From the NCBI GenBank assembly GCA_017306415.1, contig JAFKIL010000001.1, positions 930,001 through 994,000 on the forward strand: a stretch of DNA of 64,000 nt, read 5' to 3'. A program made the translations under genes and the position numbers. The DNA comes from Microbacterium sp. Lineage in GTDB: Bacteria > Actinomycetota > Actinomycetes > Actinomycetales > Microbacteriaceae. Shown here in pieces: positions 25,486 through 33,454 of the stretch. Each line of letters begins with the position of its first letter. Positions within the stretch are counted from its first letter, which is position 1. The notes under the pieces are model-generated. The model had not been told where the DNA came from. It saw only the letters and a list, made by a program, of their open reading frames with translations, and did not search any database.

Positions 25486-27377
25486 GCACGATGACTGGCT
25501 CCCAGGTCGCGCAGCTCGACGATGACGACGATGACGACCGGCCGTGGTGGCGGAGTCCGAGCGTCCTGATCCCGATCGGCTCCGGTGTCGCGTTCGCCGC
25601 GGGGCTGGTGTGCGAGTGGACCGGCGCGGATCTCGCCGCCCTCGTGCTGTTCTGGATCGGCCTGCTGCTGGGCGCGTCCACGTTCGTGCCGGGTGCGCTG
25701 CGGAAGCTGTTCACGCGGGGCAAGCTCGGCATCGGGCTGCTGATGACGATCAGCGCGGTGGGCGCGGTGATTCTCGGCTATGTCGAGGAGGCCGCGGCGC
25801 TGGCGTTCCTGTACTCCATCGCGGAGGCGCTGGAGGACAAGGCGATGGACCGCGCCCGCGCGGGCCTGCGGGCGCTGCTGAAGCTGGTGCCCGAGACGGC
25901 GCTGGTCAAGCGAGGTGACGCCACGGCCGAGGTCGAGGCGAAGGAGCTGCGCGTCGGCGACCTGCTGGTGATTCGACCTGGCGAGCGGATCGCCACCGAC
26001 GGGATCGTGCGGGTCGGGCGCAGCAGCCTGGACACGTCCGCGATCACCGGCGAGTCGATCCCGGTCGAGGTCGAGCCCGGCGACGCGGTATCGGCCGGGT
26101 CGATCAACACCTCCGGCGTGCTCGAGGTCGAGGCCACCGCGGACGGCACCGACAACTCCCTGACCACGATCGTGGAGCTGGTGGAGCAGGCCCAGGCCGA
26201 GAAGGGCGACCGCGCCCGCCTGGCCGACCGGATCGCTCGCCCCCTCGTGCCGGGCGTGATGATCCTCGCCGTGCTCGTGGCCCTGCTCGGGTCGCTGCTG
26301 ACCGGCGATGTCGAACTGTGGATCACCCGCGCGCTGGTTGTGCTGGTCGCGGCGTCGCCGTGTGCGCTGGCGATCGCCGTTCCCGTGACCGTGGTCTCCG
26401 CGATCGGGGCGGCTTCCAAGTTCGGCGTCGTGGTGAAGTCCGGCGCCGCGTTCGAGCGGTTCGGCGGCATCCGGCACTTGGCCGTCGACAAGACCGGGAC
26501 GCTGACCCGCAACGAGCCCACTGTGAGCCGCGTCGTCACCACCGACGTGGCCGAGGACGAGGTGCTCGCATGGGCGGCGAGCCTGGAGGCGCACAGCACG
26601 CACCCGCTGGCCGCCGCGATCACCAACGCCGTCCGGCAACCTCCGACCGCGCAGGAGGTCACGGAGACGGCAGGGCACGGCATCACCGGGACGCTGGGCG
26701 GTGCCCGGCTCGCCGTGGGAAGCCCCCGCTGGCTCGACGCCGGAACGCTGGCCGGCGAGGTCGAGGCGATGGAATCTGAGGGAATGACCGTCGTCATTGT
26801 CCACCGCGAGGGCGTGCCGGTGGGCGCCGTCGGGGTCCGGGACGAGTTGCGCCCCGAAGTCCCGGAGGTGATCGCGACGCTCCTCAAGCGAGGAGTGGGA
26901 GTGACGATGCTCACCGGCGACAACGCCCGCACCGCCGCCGCCCTGGCCGCACAAGCCGGCATCACCGATGTCCGCGCCGAGCTGCGCCCCGAGGACAAGG
27001 CCACCGCCGTCGCCGCGCTGTCGAAGTCCCAGCCCACCGCCATGATCGGCGATGGCATCAACGACGCCCCCGCGCTGGCCGCCGCCGACCTGGGAATCGC
27101 GATGGGAGCCAAGGGAGCCGACGCGGCGATCGAATCCGCCGACGTCGCGTTCACCGGCCACGACCTGCGCCTCATCCCGCAGGCCCTCGCCCACGCACGC
27201 CGCGGCCGCAGCATCATCAACCAGAACGTGGTGCTCTCCATCCTCATCATCGCCGCCTTGCTGCCACTGGCGATCCTCGGAGTGCTTGGCCTGGCCGCCG
27301 TCGTCCTCGTCCACGAGATCGCCGAAGTCGTGGTCATCCTCAACGGTCTGCGGGCAGCCCGACGGCGGAAGGCATGA
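25482..27377 (+). CDS. Heavy-metal P1B-type ATPase, CtpG-like Cd/Pb efflux pump
   Basis: A 631-residue P-type ATPase without an N-terminal metal-binding domain; instead it starts with an acidic run (DDDDDDD). Motifs: TGES (189-192), metal-site SPC in membrane helix 6 (292-294), DKTGTLT (336-342), HP (374-375), GDGINDAP (about 520-527) and a C-terminal VHEIAEVVVILNGLR helix. The SPC motif and partnership with CmtR match M. tuberculosis CtpG. GTG 25482 overlaps the cmtR stop, so the two are one operon. Confidence 0.9.
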   Translation: MSTMTGSQVAQLDDDDDDDRPWWRSPSVLIPIGSGVAFAAGLVCEWTGADLAALVLFWIGLLLGASTFVPGALRKLFTRGKLGIGLLMTISAVGAVILGYVEEAAALAFLYSIAEALEDKAMDRARAGLRALLKLVPETALVKRGDATAEVEAKELRVGDLLVIRPGERIATDGIVRVGRSSLDTSAITGESIPVEVEPGDAVSAGSINTSGVLEVEATADGTDNSLTTIVELVEQAQAEKGDRARLADRIARPLVPGVMILAVLVALLGSLLTGDVELWITRALVVLVAASPCALAIAVPVTVVSAIGAASKFGVVVKSGAAFERFGGIRHLAVDKTGTLTRNEPTVSRVVTTDVAEDEVLAWAASLEAHSTHPLAAAITNAVRQPPTAQEVTETAGHGITGTLGGARLAVGSPRWLDAGTLAGEVEAMESEGMTVVIVHREGVPVGAVGVRDELRPEVPEVIATLLKRGVGVTMLTGDNARTAAALAAQAGITDVRAELRPEDKATAVAALSKSQPTAMIGDGINDAPALAAADLGIAMGAKGADAAIESADVAFTGHDLRLIPQALAHARRGRSIINQNVVLSILIIAALLPLAILGVLGLAAVVLVHEIAEVVVILNGLRAARRRKA

Positions 27378-27723
27378 GTCGCCCTTTCGACCGCGGGATC
27401 GCCCCAGCGGCAACGAGTGCGACGGACACGGAGGCGACGATTCCCCGCCGCGCCGCGCCGCGACGGGCCGCGTCCGGCCGCGCTGGTTCCTGCTCGCCTG
27501 CGCCCGCCGCGCCGGTCGATCAGGGCACCAAGACCATCGCGCAACTCAGCGAGCACGAGCGCTTCTCGCCGGTGGGCAACGTGCTCGGCCTGCAACTCGC
27601 GTTCAACCCCGGCACCGTCATGTCCCTCGGCACCAACGCGACCTGGATGCTCGTCGGGGGCGGCGCGATCGGGAACCTTCTCGACCGGCTCCTCGCCAGC
27701 TCGCCGCGCTCAACGTCGGCTCC
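27374..27723 (+). pseudogene. Degraded lspA (signal peptidase II) remnant
   Basis: Pieces of signal peptidase II can be read: DQGTK near 27,520, NVLGLQLAFNPGTVMSLG near 27,580-27,630 and GGGAIGNLLDRL near 27,656-27,693. The N-terminal transmembrane part is only readable in another frame (WFLLACA), the region between ATWML and GGG is deleted, and the C-terminal catalytic aspartate region is gone. Type II signal peptidase genes often accompany Cd/Pb pumps (pbrC in Cupriavidus), which explains its presence after the CtpG-like gene. It overlaps that gene by four bases and is surely inactive. Confidence 0.75.
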
Positions 27724-29105
27724 TAGACCAGCACCCTCGCGCGCTGGCTCTCCCACGCTTGCGCGGCGACCTGCACCGCGTCCCACGGTGAGCCCAGCGG
27801 CGGCGTGTAGGAGAGGTCAAGGTCGGCGAACTGCTCGATAGTCAGCCCGGCGTAGAGGGCGGTGGCGAAGGTGTCGACGCGCTTGGCGACCTCGGTGCCG
27901 CGCCTGCCGACGAGTTGCGCGCCGAGCAGTCTCCCGTCGCCGGTGTCGCCGGTGATGCGGAAGTGGATCGGGTGCGCGCCGGGGTAGTAGCGCTTGTGGT
28001 CGTCCGCCGCAGAGCTCACCGTCGCGGGCGCGTACCCGGCGGCGATCGCCTCGTGGTCACGCAGGCCGGTGCGGGCAGCGATGAGGTCGAAGACCTTCAC
28101 GACCTGGGTGCCGACCGAGCCGGCGAAGGCCCGGTCACCGCCGAGGGCGTTCTCCCCGGCGATGCGGCCCTGCTTGTGGCTCGTCGTGCCCAGCGGCAAG
28201 TAGGTCACCCCGAGCAGGCGGTGATGGGTGATGATGCCGTCCCCGGCGGCCCAGACGTGCGGGAGGCCGGTGCGCATGTGCTCGTCGACCACGACCCCGC
28301 GGCCCGCGCCGAGGCTCGCGCCGGCCTGCTCGAGCAGCTCGGTGTTCGGCCGCACCCCGACGACGACCAGCACGAGGTCCGCGGTCTGCGTGAACGGCTG
28401 CCCGTCGCGGGTGCCCGTGACGGTGAGCCCGGCTGGGGTCTTCTCGATCCCGGTCACGGTCGAGCCGGTGACCACCTCGACGCCGTGGGTCGTGAGTTCC
28501 TCGTGGACGAAGGCGCCGAGCTCGGGGTCGAGGGTGGAGAGCACTTCGGGGCCGCGCTGGAGCTGGACGACGGTCATGCCGCGGGCGATGAACGCCTCGG
28601 CCATCTCCAGGCCGACGTAGCCGGCGCCGACGATGATCGCCGACTGCGGCTGCCGGGCGGTGAGGTCGTGATCGAGGGCGAAGGTGTCGCCCATCGAGTG
28701 GATGACATGCACCCCGTCCGCCGGGGTCAGCGCCTCCAGGCCGGTGATGCCGGCGTGGGACGGGAGGGCGCCGGTGCCGACGATCAGCTCGTCGTAGGCC
28801 AGCTCCTCGAACGCGCCGTCCGGGGTGCGGACGGTGAGCCGGCGACCTGCGACGTCGATGCCCGTGGCGAAGGTGTTCAGCCGCAAGCTCATGCCGGTGG
28901 CTTCCAGGTCGGCGCTGGTGCGGTGCGCGAGCGACTGCCAGGGCTGCACTTCGCCGGTGAAGTAGTAGGGGATGCCGCAGATGGAGAAGTTCGGGTACTC
29001 GTCTGCGACCACGACGGTCACGTCGGTGTCAGGGTCGAGCTCGCGGGCGCGCAGGGCGGCGGAGATGCCGGCGTCGGAGCCGCCGATGGCGATCAGGTGG
29101 GTCAT
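27723..29105 (-). CDS. FAD/NAD(P)-dependent disulfide oxidoreductase, CoA-disulfide reductase-like
   Basis: A 460-residue flavoprotein. It has an FAD-binding GGSDAG near the N-terminus (8-13), a single active-site cysteine C43 in SICGIPYYFTG as in CoA-disulfide reductases and NADH oxidases, an NAD-binding IIVGAGYVGLEMAE at about 160-175, VWAAGD near 290 and a dimerisation domain. It starts four bases inside the end of the aquaporin gene, so both form one operon divergent from the ArsR-ArsC fusion. Such flavoproteins are common next to arsenic genes; a role in thiol redox balance or arsenical reduction is inferred. Confidence 0.85.
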   Translation of the reverse strand: MTHLIAIGGSDAGISAALRARELDPDTDVTVVVADEYPNFSICGIPYYFTGEVQPWQSLAHRTSADLEATGMSLRLNTFATGIDVAGRRLTVRTPDGAFEELAYDELIVGTGALPSHAGITGLEALTPADGVHVIHSMGDTFALDHDLTARQPQSAIIVGAGYVGLEMAEAFIARGMTVVQLQRGPEVLSTLDPELGAFVHEELTTHGVEVVTGSTVTGIEKTPAGLTVTGTRDGQPFTQTADLVLVVVGVRPNTELLEQAGASLGAGRGVVVDEHMRTGLPHVWAAGDGIITHHRLLGVTYLPLGTTSHKQGRIAGENALGGDRAFAGSVGTQVVKVFDLIAARTGLRDHEAIAAGYAPATVSSAADDHKRYYPGAHPIHFRITGDTGDGRLLGAQLVGRRGTEVAKRVDTFATALYAGLTIEQFADLDLSYTPPLGSPWDAVQVAAQAWESQRARVLV

Positions 29106-29806
29106 GGCTGGGCCTTTCGATTCGGGAAGAGCAGGAGCACGAGGCCAACGCCGGCGGCGGCGCCGACGAGCTGGGCGGCGAGGAACCACAGTGCGGAGGT
29201 CGGGGCGATGCCGGCGAAGGTGTCGGTGAAGATCCGGCCGATGGTCACGGCGGGGTTGGCGAAGGAGGTCGAGGAGGTGAACCAGTACGCGGCGCCGATG
29301 TAGGCGCCGACCGCGGGGGCGACCACGGCGCTGCGGCCGGTGCGGGCCAAGGCGAAGATCAGCAGCACCAACCCGGCGGTGGCGACGACTTCGCCGAGCA
29401 GGTGGCCCGCCGAGAGGCGATCGGTCGTGGACACCGCCGTCGGCGCCTGGAACATGAGGTTCGCGAGGATCGCGCCGCCGATGCCGCCGGTGACCTGCGC
29501 GACGAGGTAGACCACGATCTCGGAGGGAGCGTGGCGGGTGCCGAGGAAGCGGTCGGCGAGGGTGACGACGGGGTTGAGGTGCGCGCCGCTGACGGGTTGG
29601 AAGATCAGGATGAGCACCGTCAGCCCGAGCGCCGTCGCCAGCGAGTTCTCCAGCAGCTGCAGCCCGACGTCGTCTGGCGAGAGACGCTGGGCGGCGATGC
29701 CGGAGCCGACCACGACGGTCACCAGCAGGCCGGCGCCGAGGAACTCGGCGACCGCGCGCCGCCACAACGGGGCGGGGGCGGATGTCGTGCTCTTTTCGTG
29801 GGTCAC
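29102..29806 (-). CDS. Aquaglyceroporin (MIP family), AqpS-like arsenite channel candidate
   Basis: A 234-residue MIP-family channel with six helices and the two half-helix motifs, here HLNPVVT (first, NPV) and FANPAVT (second, NPA). In Sinorhizobium an aquaglyceroporin (AqpS) in the ars operon lets arsenite made by ArsC leave down its gradient, replacing a pump. No ArsB or Acr3 is present here, so the same arrangement is likely. GTG at 29806 is chosen; the longer frame runs into the divergent regulator. The stop overlaps the flavoprotein start. Confidence 0.85.
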   Translation of the reverse strand: MTHEKSTTSAPAPLWRRAVAEFLGAGLLVTVVVGSGIAAQRLSPDDVGLQLLENSLATALGLTVLILIFQPVSGAHLNPVVTLADRFLGTRHAPSEIVVYLVAQVTGGIGGAILANLMFQAPTAVSTTDRLSAGHLLGEVVATAGLVLLIFALARTGRSAVVAPAVGAYIGAAYWFTSSTSFANPAVTIGRIFTDTFAGIAPTSALWFLAAQLVGAAAGVGLVLLLFPNRKAQP

Positions 29807-29820
29807 CTTGACGACGATAC

Positions 29821-29859
29821 ATTGCTCAGTCACTATTGAGGTAATGAACATTGAGCGAA
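29821..29859. promoter_or_regulatory. Divergent promoter/operator between aquaporin and arsR-arsC
   Basis: The 37 bases between the two divergent starts contain TTGCTCA (29822-29828) and, over the start codon, TTGAGCGAA (29851-29859), an imperfect inverted repeat, and a -10-like TATTGA (29834-29839) four bases before the ATG at 29844. The regulator probably binds here and controls both directions. Confidence 0.4.
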
Positions 29860-30521
29860 CTGACCTGGCGGGGCGGGTGGCGCGATATGCGGCGCTGGCC
29901 GATCCGGTGCGGCTGCGGATCATGGACCTGCTCACCCTCGGCGATGCCGCCCCGGTCGAGCTGCAAGCCGAGCTCGGCGTCTCCTCCAGCCTGCTCGCGC
30001 ACCACCTGAACCAGCTCGAGCACGCCGGGCTGTTGCTGCGGACGCGGTCGGAGGCCGACCGGCGCCGCACCTACCTCCACCTCGCCCCCGGCGCCTTCAC
30101 GGGGCTGACCCCGTCGCCGGCCCTCGGCGTGCGGCGGGTGGTGTTCGTCTGCACCGGCAACTCCGCACGCTCGCAGCTCGCCGCCGCGCTCTGGCACGAC
30201 GCCAGCGACATCCCGGTCGCCTCCGCCGGCACGCACCCGGCAGACGCCATCGAGCCGGGCGCGATCGCCGCCGCCGACCGGCACGGCCTCACTCTCCGTG
30301 CCGCCCGACCGCGGACGCTGGCCGAGGTGCTGGACGTCGACGACTTCGTGGTCACGGTCTGCGACACCGCCCACGAGGAACTCGCCGGCGAGGGCCGGGT
30401 GCATTGGTCGGTGCCCGACCCGGTGCGCGACGGATCGGATGCCGCATTCGATGCCGCCTTCGAGGACATCGCCGCCCGTATCCAGAGCCTTGCCCCGAGG
30501 CTGACCACGACGAAGGGATGA
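29844..30521 (+). CDS. ArsR-ArsC fusion: winged-helix regulator joined to low-molecular-weight arsenate reductase
   Basis: A 225-residue fusion. Residues 1-90 are an ArsR-type winged helix (LADPVRLRIMDLL, LGVSSSLLAHHLNQLEHAGL). Residues about 97-220 are a low-molecular-weight phosphatase/arsenate reductase with the P-loop C103-TGNSA-R109 and the acid motif VPDPVRD. The regulator part has no cysteine, so the usual arsenite site is missing; the enzyme domain may provide sensing. Such fusions occur in some actinobacteria. It overlaps the next arsC by four bases (ATGA). Confidence 0.87.
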   Translation: MNIERTDLAGRVARYAALADPVRLRIMDLLTLGDAAPVELQAELGVSSSLLAHHLNQLEHAGLLLRTRSEADRRRTYLHLAPGAFTGLTPSPALGVRRVVFVCTGNSARSQLAAALWHDASDIPVASAGTHPADAIEPGAIAAADRHGLTLRAARPRTLAEVLDVDDFVVTVCDTAHEELAGEGRVHWSVPDPVRDGSDAAFDAAFEDIAARIQSLAPRLTTTKG

Positions 30522-31186
30522 CGACGATGTCACCGCACCAGGAACCGCACGCCACGATCACGATCGACCAGGAGGCAGCCCTCGCCTCCGGCGCGGAGCG
30601 GCTGACCCGGGAGTTCGACGGCACATTCGGGCGGGAGACGATCGACCGTTTCCTGCACGCCTCCTACACCGACCTCGCCCAGCGTGCGACCGTGCCGAAC
30701 TACCTGCCGCTGCTGACCGAGAAGTTCGCCAGGCAACGCCTGCGCGCCCTCGCCAAAGTCGACGGGCTCCACGTCGACGGAAAGCCGACGGTGCTGTTCC
30801 TGTGCGTGCACAACGCCGGCCGCTCGCAGATGGCCCTCGGCTTCTTCCAGCACCACGCCGGCGAGCACGCCGTCGGCTGGTCCGGCGGCTCCGAACCCGG
30901 CCACGAGGTCAGCCCGGTCGCCGTCGAGGTGATGGCCGAGCGCGGCATCGACATCGCCGGCGAGTACCCCAAGCCCTGGACCGACGAGGTCGTGCGCGCC
31001 GCAGACGTGGTGATCACGATGGGCTGCGGCGACGCCTGCCCGGTGTTCCCCGGCAAACGCTACGAGGAATGGACCCTGCCCGACCCCGCCGGATGGACCC
31101 CGGAGGGCGTCCGGCCGGTGCGCGACGAGATCGAGGCTCGCGTCCTGAACCTGCTCGCCGAGCTCGGCGTCCCCGCGAGAACCTAG
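30518..31186 (+). CDS. arsC: Arsenate reductase with N-terminal helical domain (actinobacterial ArsC)
   Basis: A 222-residue enzyme. The N-terminal 80 residues form a helical domain (FLHASYTDLAQRATVPNYLP); the rest is a low-molecular-weight phosphatase fold with P-loop C96-VHNAG-R102, VITMGCGDACPV and LPDPAG. This architecture is that of the mycothiol/mycoredoxin-linked arsenate reductases of Corynebacterium. It reduces As(V) to As(III), which would leave by the aquaporin. The stop overlaps that of the convergent monooxygenase gene. Confidence 0.9.
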   Translation: MTTMSPHQEPHATITIDQEAALASGAERLTREFDGTFGRETIDRFLHASYTDLAQRATVPNYLPLLTEKFARQRLRALAKVDGLHVDGKPTVLFLCVHNAGRSQMALGFFQHHAGEHAVGWSGGSEPGHEVSPVAVEVMAERGIDIAGEYPKPWTDEVVRAADVVITMGCGDACPVFPGKRYEEWTLPDPAGWTPEGVRPVRDEIEARVLNLLAELGVPART

Positions 31187-32508
31187 ACCGCAGTACCCGC
31201 GGGGGCACGTCCGAGCTGGATCACCTGCGGCGCTGCGGGTGCGCAGCAGGCGCCGCCCTTGGCTCCGGTCGGGTCGTCGAACAGTCCCGCGCCGCCGCAC
31301 ACGCCCGTGCCCGGCAGCACCAGCTCGCTCCGGGCCGCAGCCTCGTGGTCACCGGCGAGCTCGGCGACGACGCTGCGAACCTGCTCGTACCCAGTGAGGG
31401 CGAGGAAGGTCGGGGCGCGGCCGTAGGACTTGGCCCCCACGATGAAGAGGCCCGGCTCGGGCTGGGCCAGGTCCACAGCGCCGGTGGCGCGCACCGAACC
31501 ACAAGAGTGGATGTTCGGGTCGATGTCCGCCGCGATCCGCACCGGCGCCTGCAACCGGGCATCCAGCTCCAGCCGCACCTCGGACAGGATCGACAGATCC
31601 GGCCGGAACCCGGTCAGCACCACCACCCGATCCGCGGGCTCGAGCACGCGCCCGTCCTCGGCAACCAGCACCGCACCCTGATCGGCGGTGTCGATCCGCT
31701 CGATACGGAACCCGGTCACCAGGCTCACGAGGCCCTGGTCGACCGCGGTGCGAGCGCGCTGGCCGAGTGCGCCACGCTCGGGAAGCTCGTCCGCCTCCCC
31801 GCCGCCGAACGTGTCGCCGACCGTCCCGCGGCGCAGCACCCAGGTGATCCGAGGGTCCGGGTGCTGGCGGGCGATGCGGGCCAGCTCGGTGATCGCCGTC
31901 GCCGCGGAGTGCCCATTGCCGACCACCACCGTGTGCCGCCCCGCATACGGCTCGGCGTCGGCGAACGACGGAATCCGATACGTGAGGAATCCGGCCGCGG
32001 CGGTCTCGCCGAGCGCAGGCAGCCCGTCGGCACCGGCAGGATTCGGGCTCGTCCAGGTGCCCGAGGCGTCGATCACCGCCTGCGCCTCGATCCGCGACTG
32101 CGAGCCGTCGGCCTCCTCGACGTGAATCACGAACGGCTGCTCGGCGCGCCCGGCATCCACCAGCAGGTCACGTCCCTTGCGACCGACGCCGGTGACCCTT
32201 GCGCCGTAGCGGACGCGATCCCCAAGAACCTGCGCGAGGGGCGCGAGGTATCCGGTGATCCAGGCGCCGCCGGTCGGATACCCCCGCTCGGGTCGCTGCC
32301 ACCCGGAAGGCTCGAGCAGCCGAGCCGCGGCGGAGTCGACGAGCTCGGGCCACTCCGAGAACAGCCGCACATGCCCCCACTCCGCCACCGCCGCCGCGGG
32401 ACCCGCGCCCCTCTCCAGCACCAGCGGTTCCAGGCCGCGCTCCCGCAGATGCGCTGCGGCGGCCAGCCCCTGCGGTCCCGCGCCGATCACCACGACAGGA
32501 AGATCCAC
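31183..32508 (-). CDS. ArsO-like FAD/NAD(P)-binding monooxygenase
   Basis: A 441-residue flavoprotein with the FAD-binding VVVIGAGPQGLAAAAHL at the N-terminus, a second Rossmann motif VVVGNGHSAAT at about 200-210, and the overall pattern of flavin-containing monooxygenases (WGHVRLFSEWPELV). Proteins of this type in ars clusters are called ArsO; their substrate is not firmly known, but oxidation of trivalent arsenicals is suspected. The last 40 residues contain a cysteine pair (GGACCAP), which could bind As(III). GTG 32508 has GAGGAG six bases upstream. It is divergent from arsR. Confidence 0.82.
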   Translation of the reverse strand: MDLPVVVIGAGPQGLAAAAHLRERGLEPLVLERGAGPAAAVAEWGHVRLFSEWPELVDSAAARLLEPSGWQRPERGYPTGGAWITGYLAPLAQVLGDRVRYGARVTGVGRKGRDLLVDAGRAEQPFVIHVEEADGSQSRIEAQAVIDASGTWTSPNPAGADGLPALGETAAAGFLTYRIPSFADAEPYAGRHTVVVGNGHSAATAITELARIARQHPDPRITWVLRRGTVGDTFGGGEADELPERGALGQRARTAVDQGLVSLVTGFRIERIDTADQGAVLVAEDGRVLEPADRVVVLTGFRPDLSILSEVRLELDARLQAPVRIAADIDPNIHSCGSVRATGAVDLAQPEPGLFIVGAKSYGRAPTFLALTGYEQVRSVVAELAGDHEAAARSELVLPGTGVCGGAGLFDDPTGAKGGACCAPAAPQVIQLGRAPAGTAV

Positions 32509-32540
32509 CACCCACTCCTCACATCGACTAACATCAATAC

Positions 32541-32556
32541 ATCGAGAATCCTCGAT
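32541..32556. promoter_or_regulatory. ArsR operator between arsO-like gene and arsR
   Basis: ATCGAG (32541-32546) and CTCGAT (32551-32556) form a perfect inverted repeat, inside two direct copies of ATACATCGA (32537-32545 and 32555-32563). The element lies in the 78-base gap between the divergent genes and is the likely binding site of the ArsR at 32587. Confidence 0.5.
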
Positions 32557-32586
32557 ACATCGACAGATGTCAATACGACTGGGAGG

Positions 32587-32946
32587 ATGAGCACCGTGAC
32601 CATCGCGCTCCCGCTCCTCACCGAAGACGGCACCGCGTGCTGCGGCACTGTGGCCGGTGGCGCGCTCGAATCGGAGCAGGCCGAACGGATCGCCCGCGTG
32701 TTCAAGGCTCTCGGCGACCCCACCCGGGTCAAGCTCCTGTCCCTGATCGGCGGCAGCGACACCGGGGAGATGTGCATCTGCGACCTCACCGACCCCGTCG
32801 GCCTTGCCCAGCCCACCGTCTCGCACCACATGAAGCAGCTCGTCGAAGCCGGCCTTGCCACCCGCGAGCAGCGCGGCAAGTGGGCCTACTTCCGCGTCGT
32901 CGACGGCGCCCTCCAGAACGCAGCCCGCACCCTCCTGCCCGAATGA
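32587..32946 (+). CDS. arsR: ArsR arsenite-responsive repressor
   Basis: A 119-residue winged-helix repressor carrying two sets of cysteines: a vicinal pair C18-C19 near the N-terminus, as in Corynebacterium ArsR, and EMCICDL (C63, C65), as in the classical ELCVCDL motif of E. coli ArsR. Either could bind As(III). Recognition region: LAQPTVSHHMKQLVEAG. GGGAGG is directly before the ATG. It overlaps the acetyltransferase gene by four bases. Confidence 0.9.
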   Translation: MSTVTIALPLLTEDGTACCGTVAGGALESEQAERIARVFKALGDPTRVKLLSLIGGSDTGEMCICDLTDPVGLAQPTVSHHMKQLVEAGLATREQRGKWAYFRVVDGALQNAARTLLPE

Positions 32947-33452
32947 TCCGCGTCGGCATCCGTCCGATGACGCCCGCGGACTGGCCTGCCGTCGAGCACA
33001 TCTACCGTGAAGGCATCGCCACCGGGCACGCCACGTTCGAGGCAGAGCCACCCGACTGGGATGGCTTCGACAGCGGCAAGCTCCCCGATCTGCGCCTCGT
33101 CGCCACAGACACCGACGGCCTCGTCGTGGGGTGGGCGGCCGCCAGCCCCGTGTCATCGCGGCCGGTGTACCGCGGCGTGGTCGAGCACTCGATCTACATC
33201 GCCGATGCCGCCCGTGAGCAAGGCGCCGGAGCCGCCCTCCTGGAAGCGTTCATCGCTGCCGCGGACACGGCCGGCATCTGGACCATCCAGTCGTCGATCT
33301 TCCCCGAGAACACCGCGAGTCTGCGCCTGCACGACCGCCACGGGTTCCGCACGGTGGGCACCCGCGAACGTATCGCGCTTATGGGTTACGGCCCGTTGGC
33401 TGGCACTTGGCGCGACACTGTGCTGATCGAGCGCCGTCGATCAGGCGACTGA
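32943..33452 (+). CDS. GNAT acetyltransferase, ArsN1/phosphinothricin acetyltransferase-like
   Basis: A 169-residue GNAT enzyme of the phosphinothricin acetyltransferase group (IRPMTPADWPAVEHIYREGIATGHATFE, EHSIYIADAAREQGAGAALLEA with the acetyl-CoA loop, IFPENTASLRLHDRHGF). ArsN1 enzymes in ars operons acetylate the organoarsenical antibiotic arsinothricin and the related phosphinothricin. The overlap with arsR shows it is part of the arsenic response here. Specificity between the two substrates cannot be read from the sequence. Confidence 0.83.
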   Translation: MIRVGIRPMTPADWPAVEHIYREGIATGHATFEAEPPDWDGFDSGKLPDLRLVATDTDGLVVGWAAASPVSSRPVYRGVVEHSIYIADAAREQGAGAALLEAFIAAADTAGIWTIQSSIFPENTASLRLHDRHGFRTVGTRERIALMGYGPLAGTWRDTVLIERRRSGD

Positions 33453-33454
33453 GG

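Noticed and set aside
25347-27595. Very long frames (over 600 codons) antisense to the CtpG-like pump
   Set aside because: Length results from the GC-rich codon pattern of the pump gene; no motif in the translated products.
27723-29822. Flavoprotein extended to 699 residues from an upstream ATG
   Set aside because: The extra 240 residues are antisense/out-of-frame reading of the aquaporin gene; the ATG at 29105 gives a normal flavoprotein N-terminus with GGSDAG.
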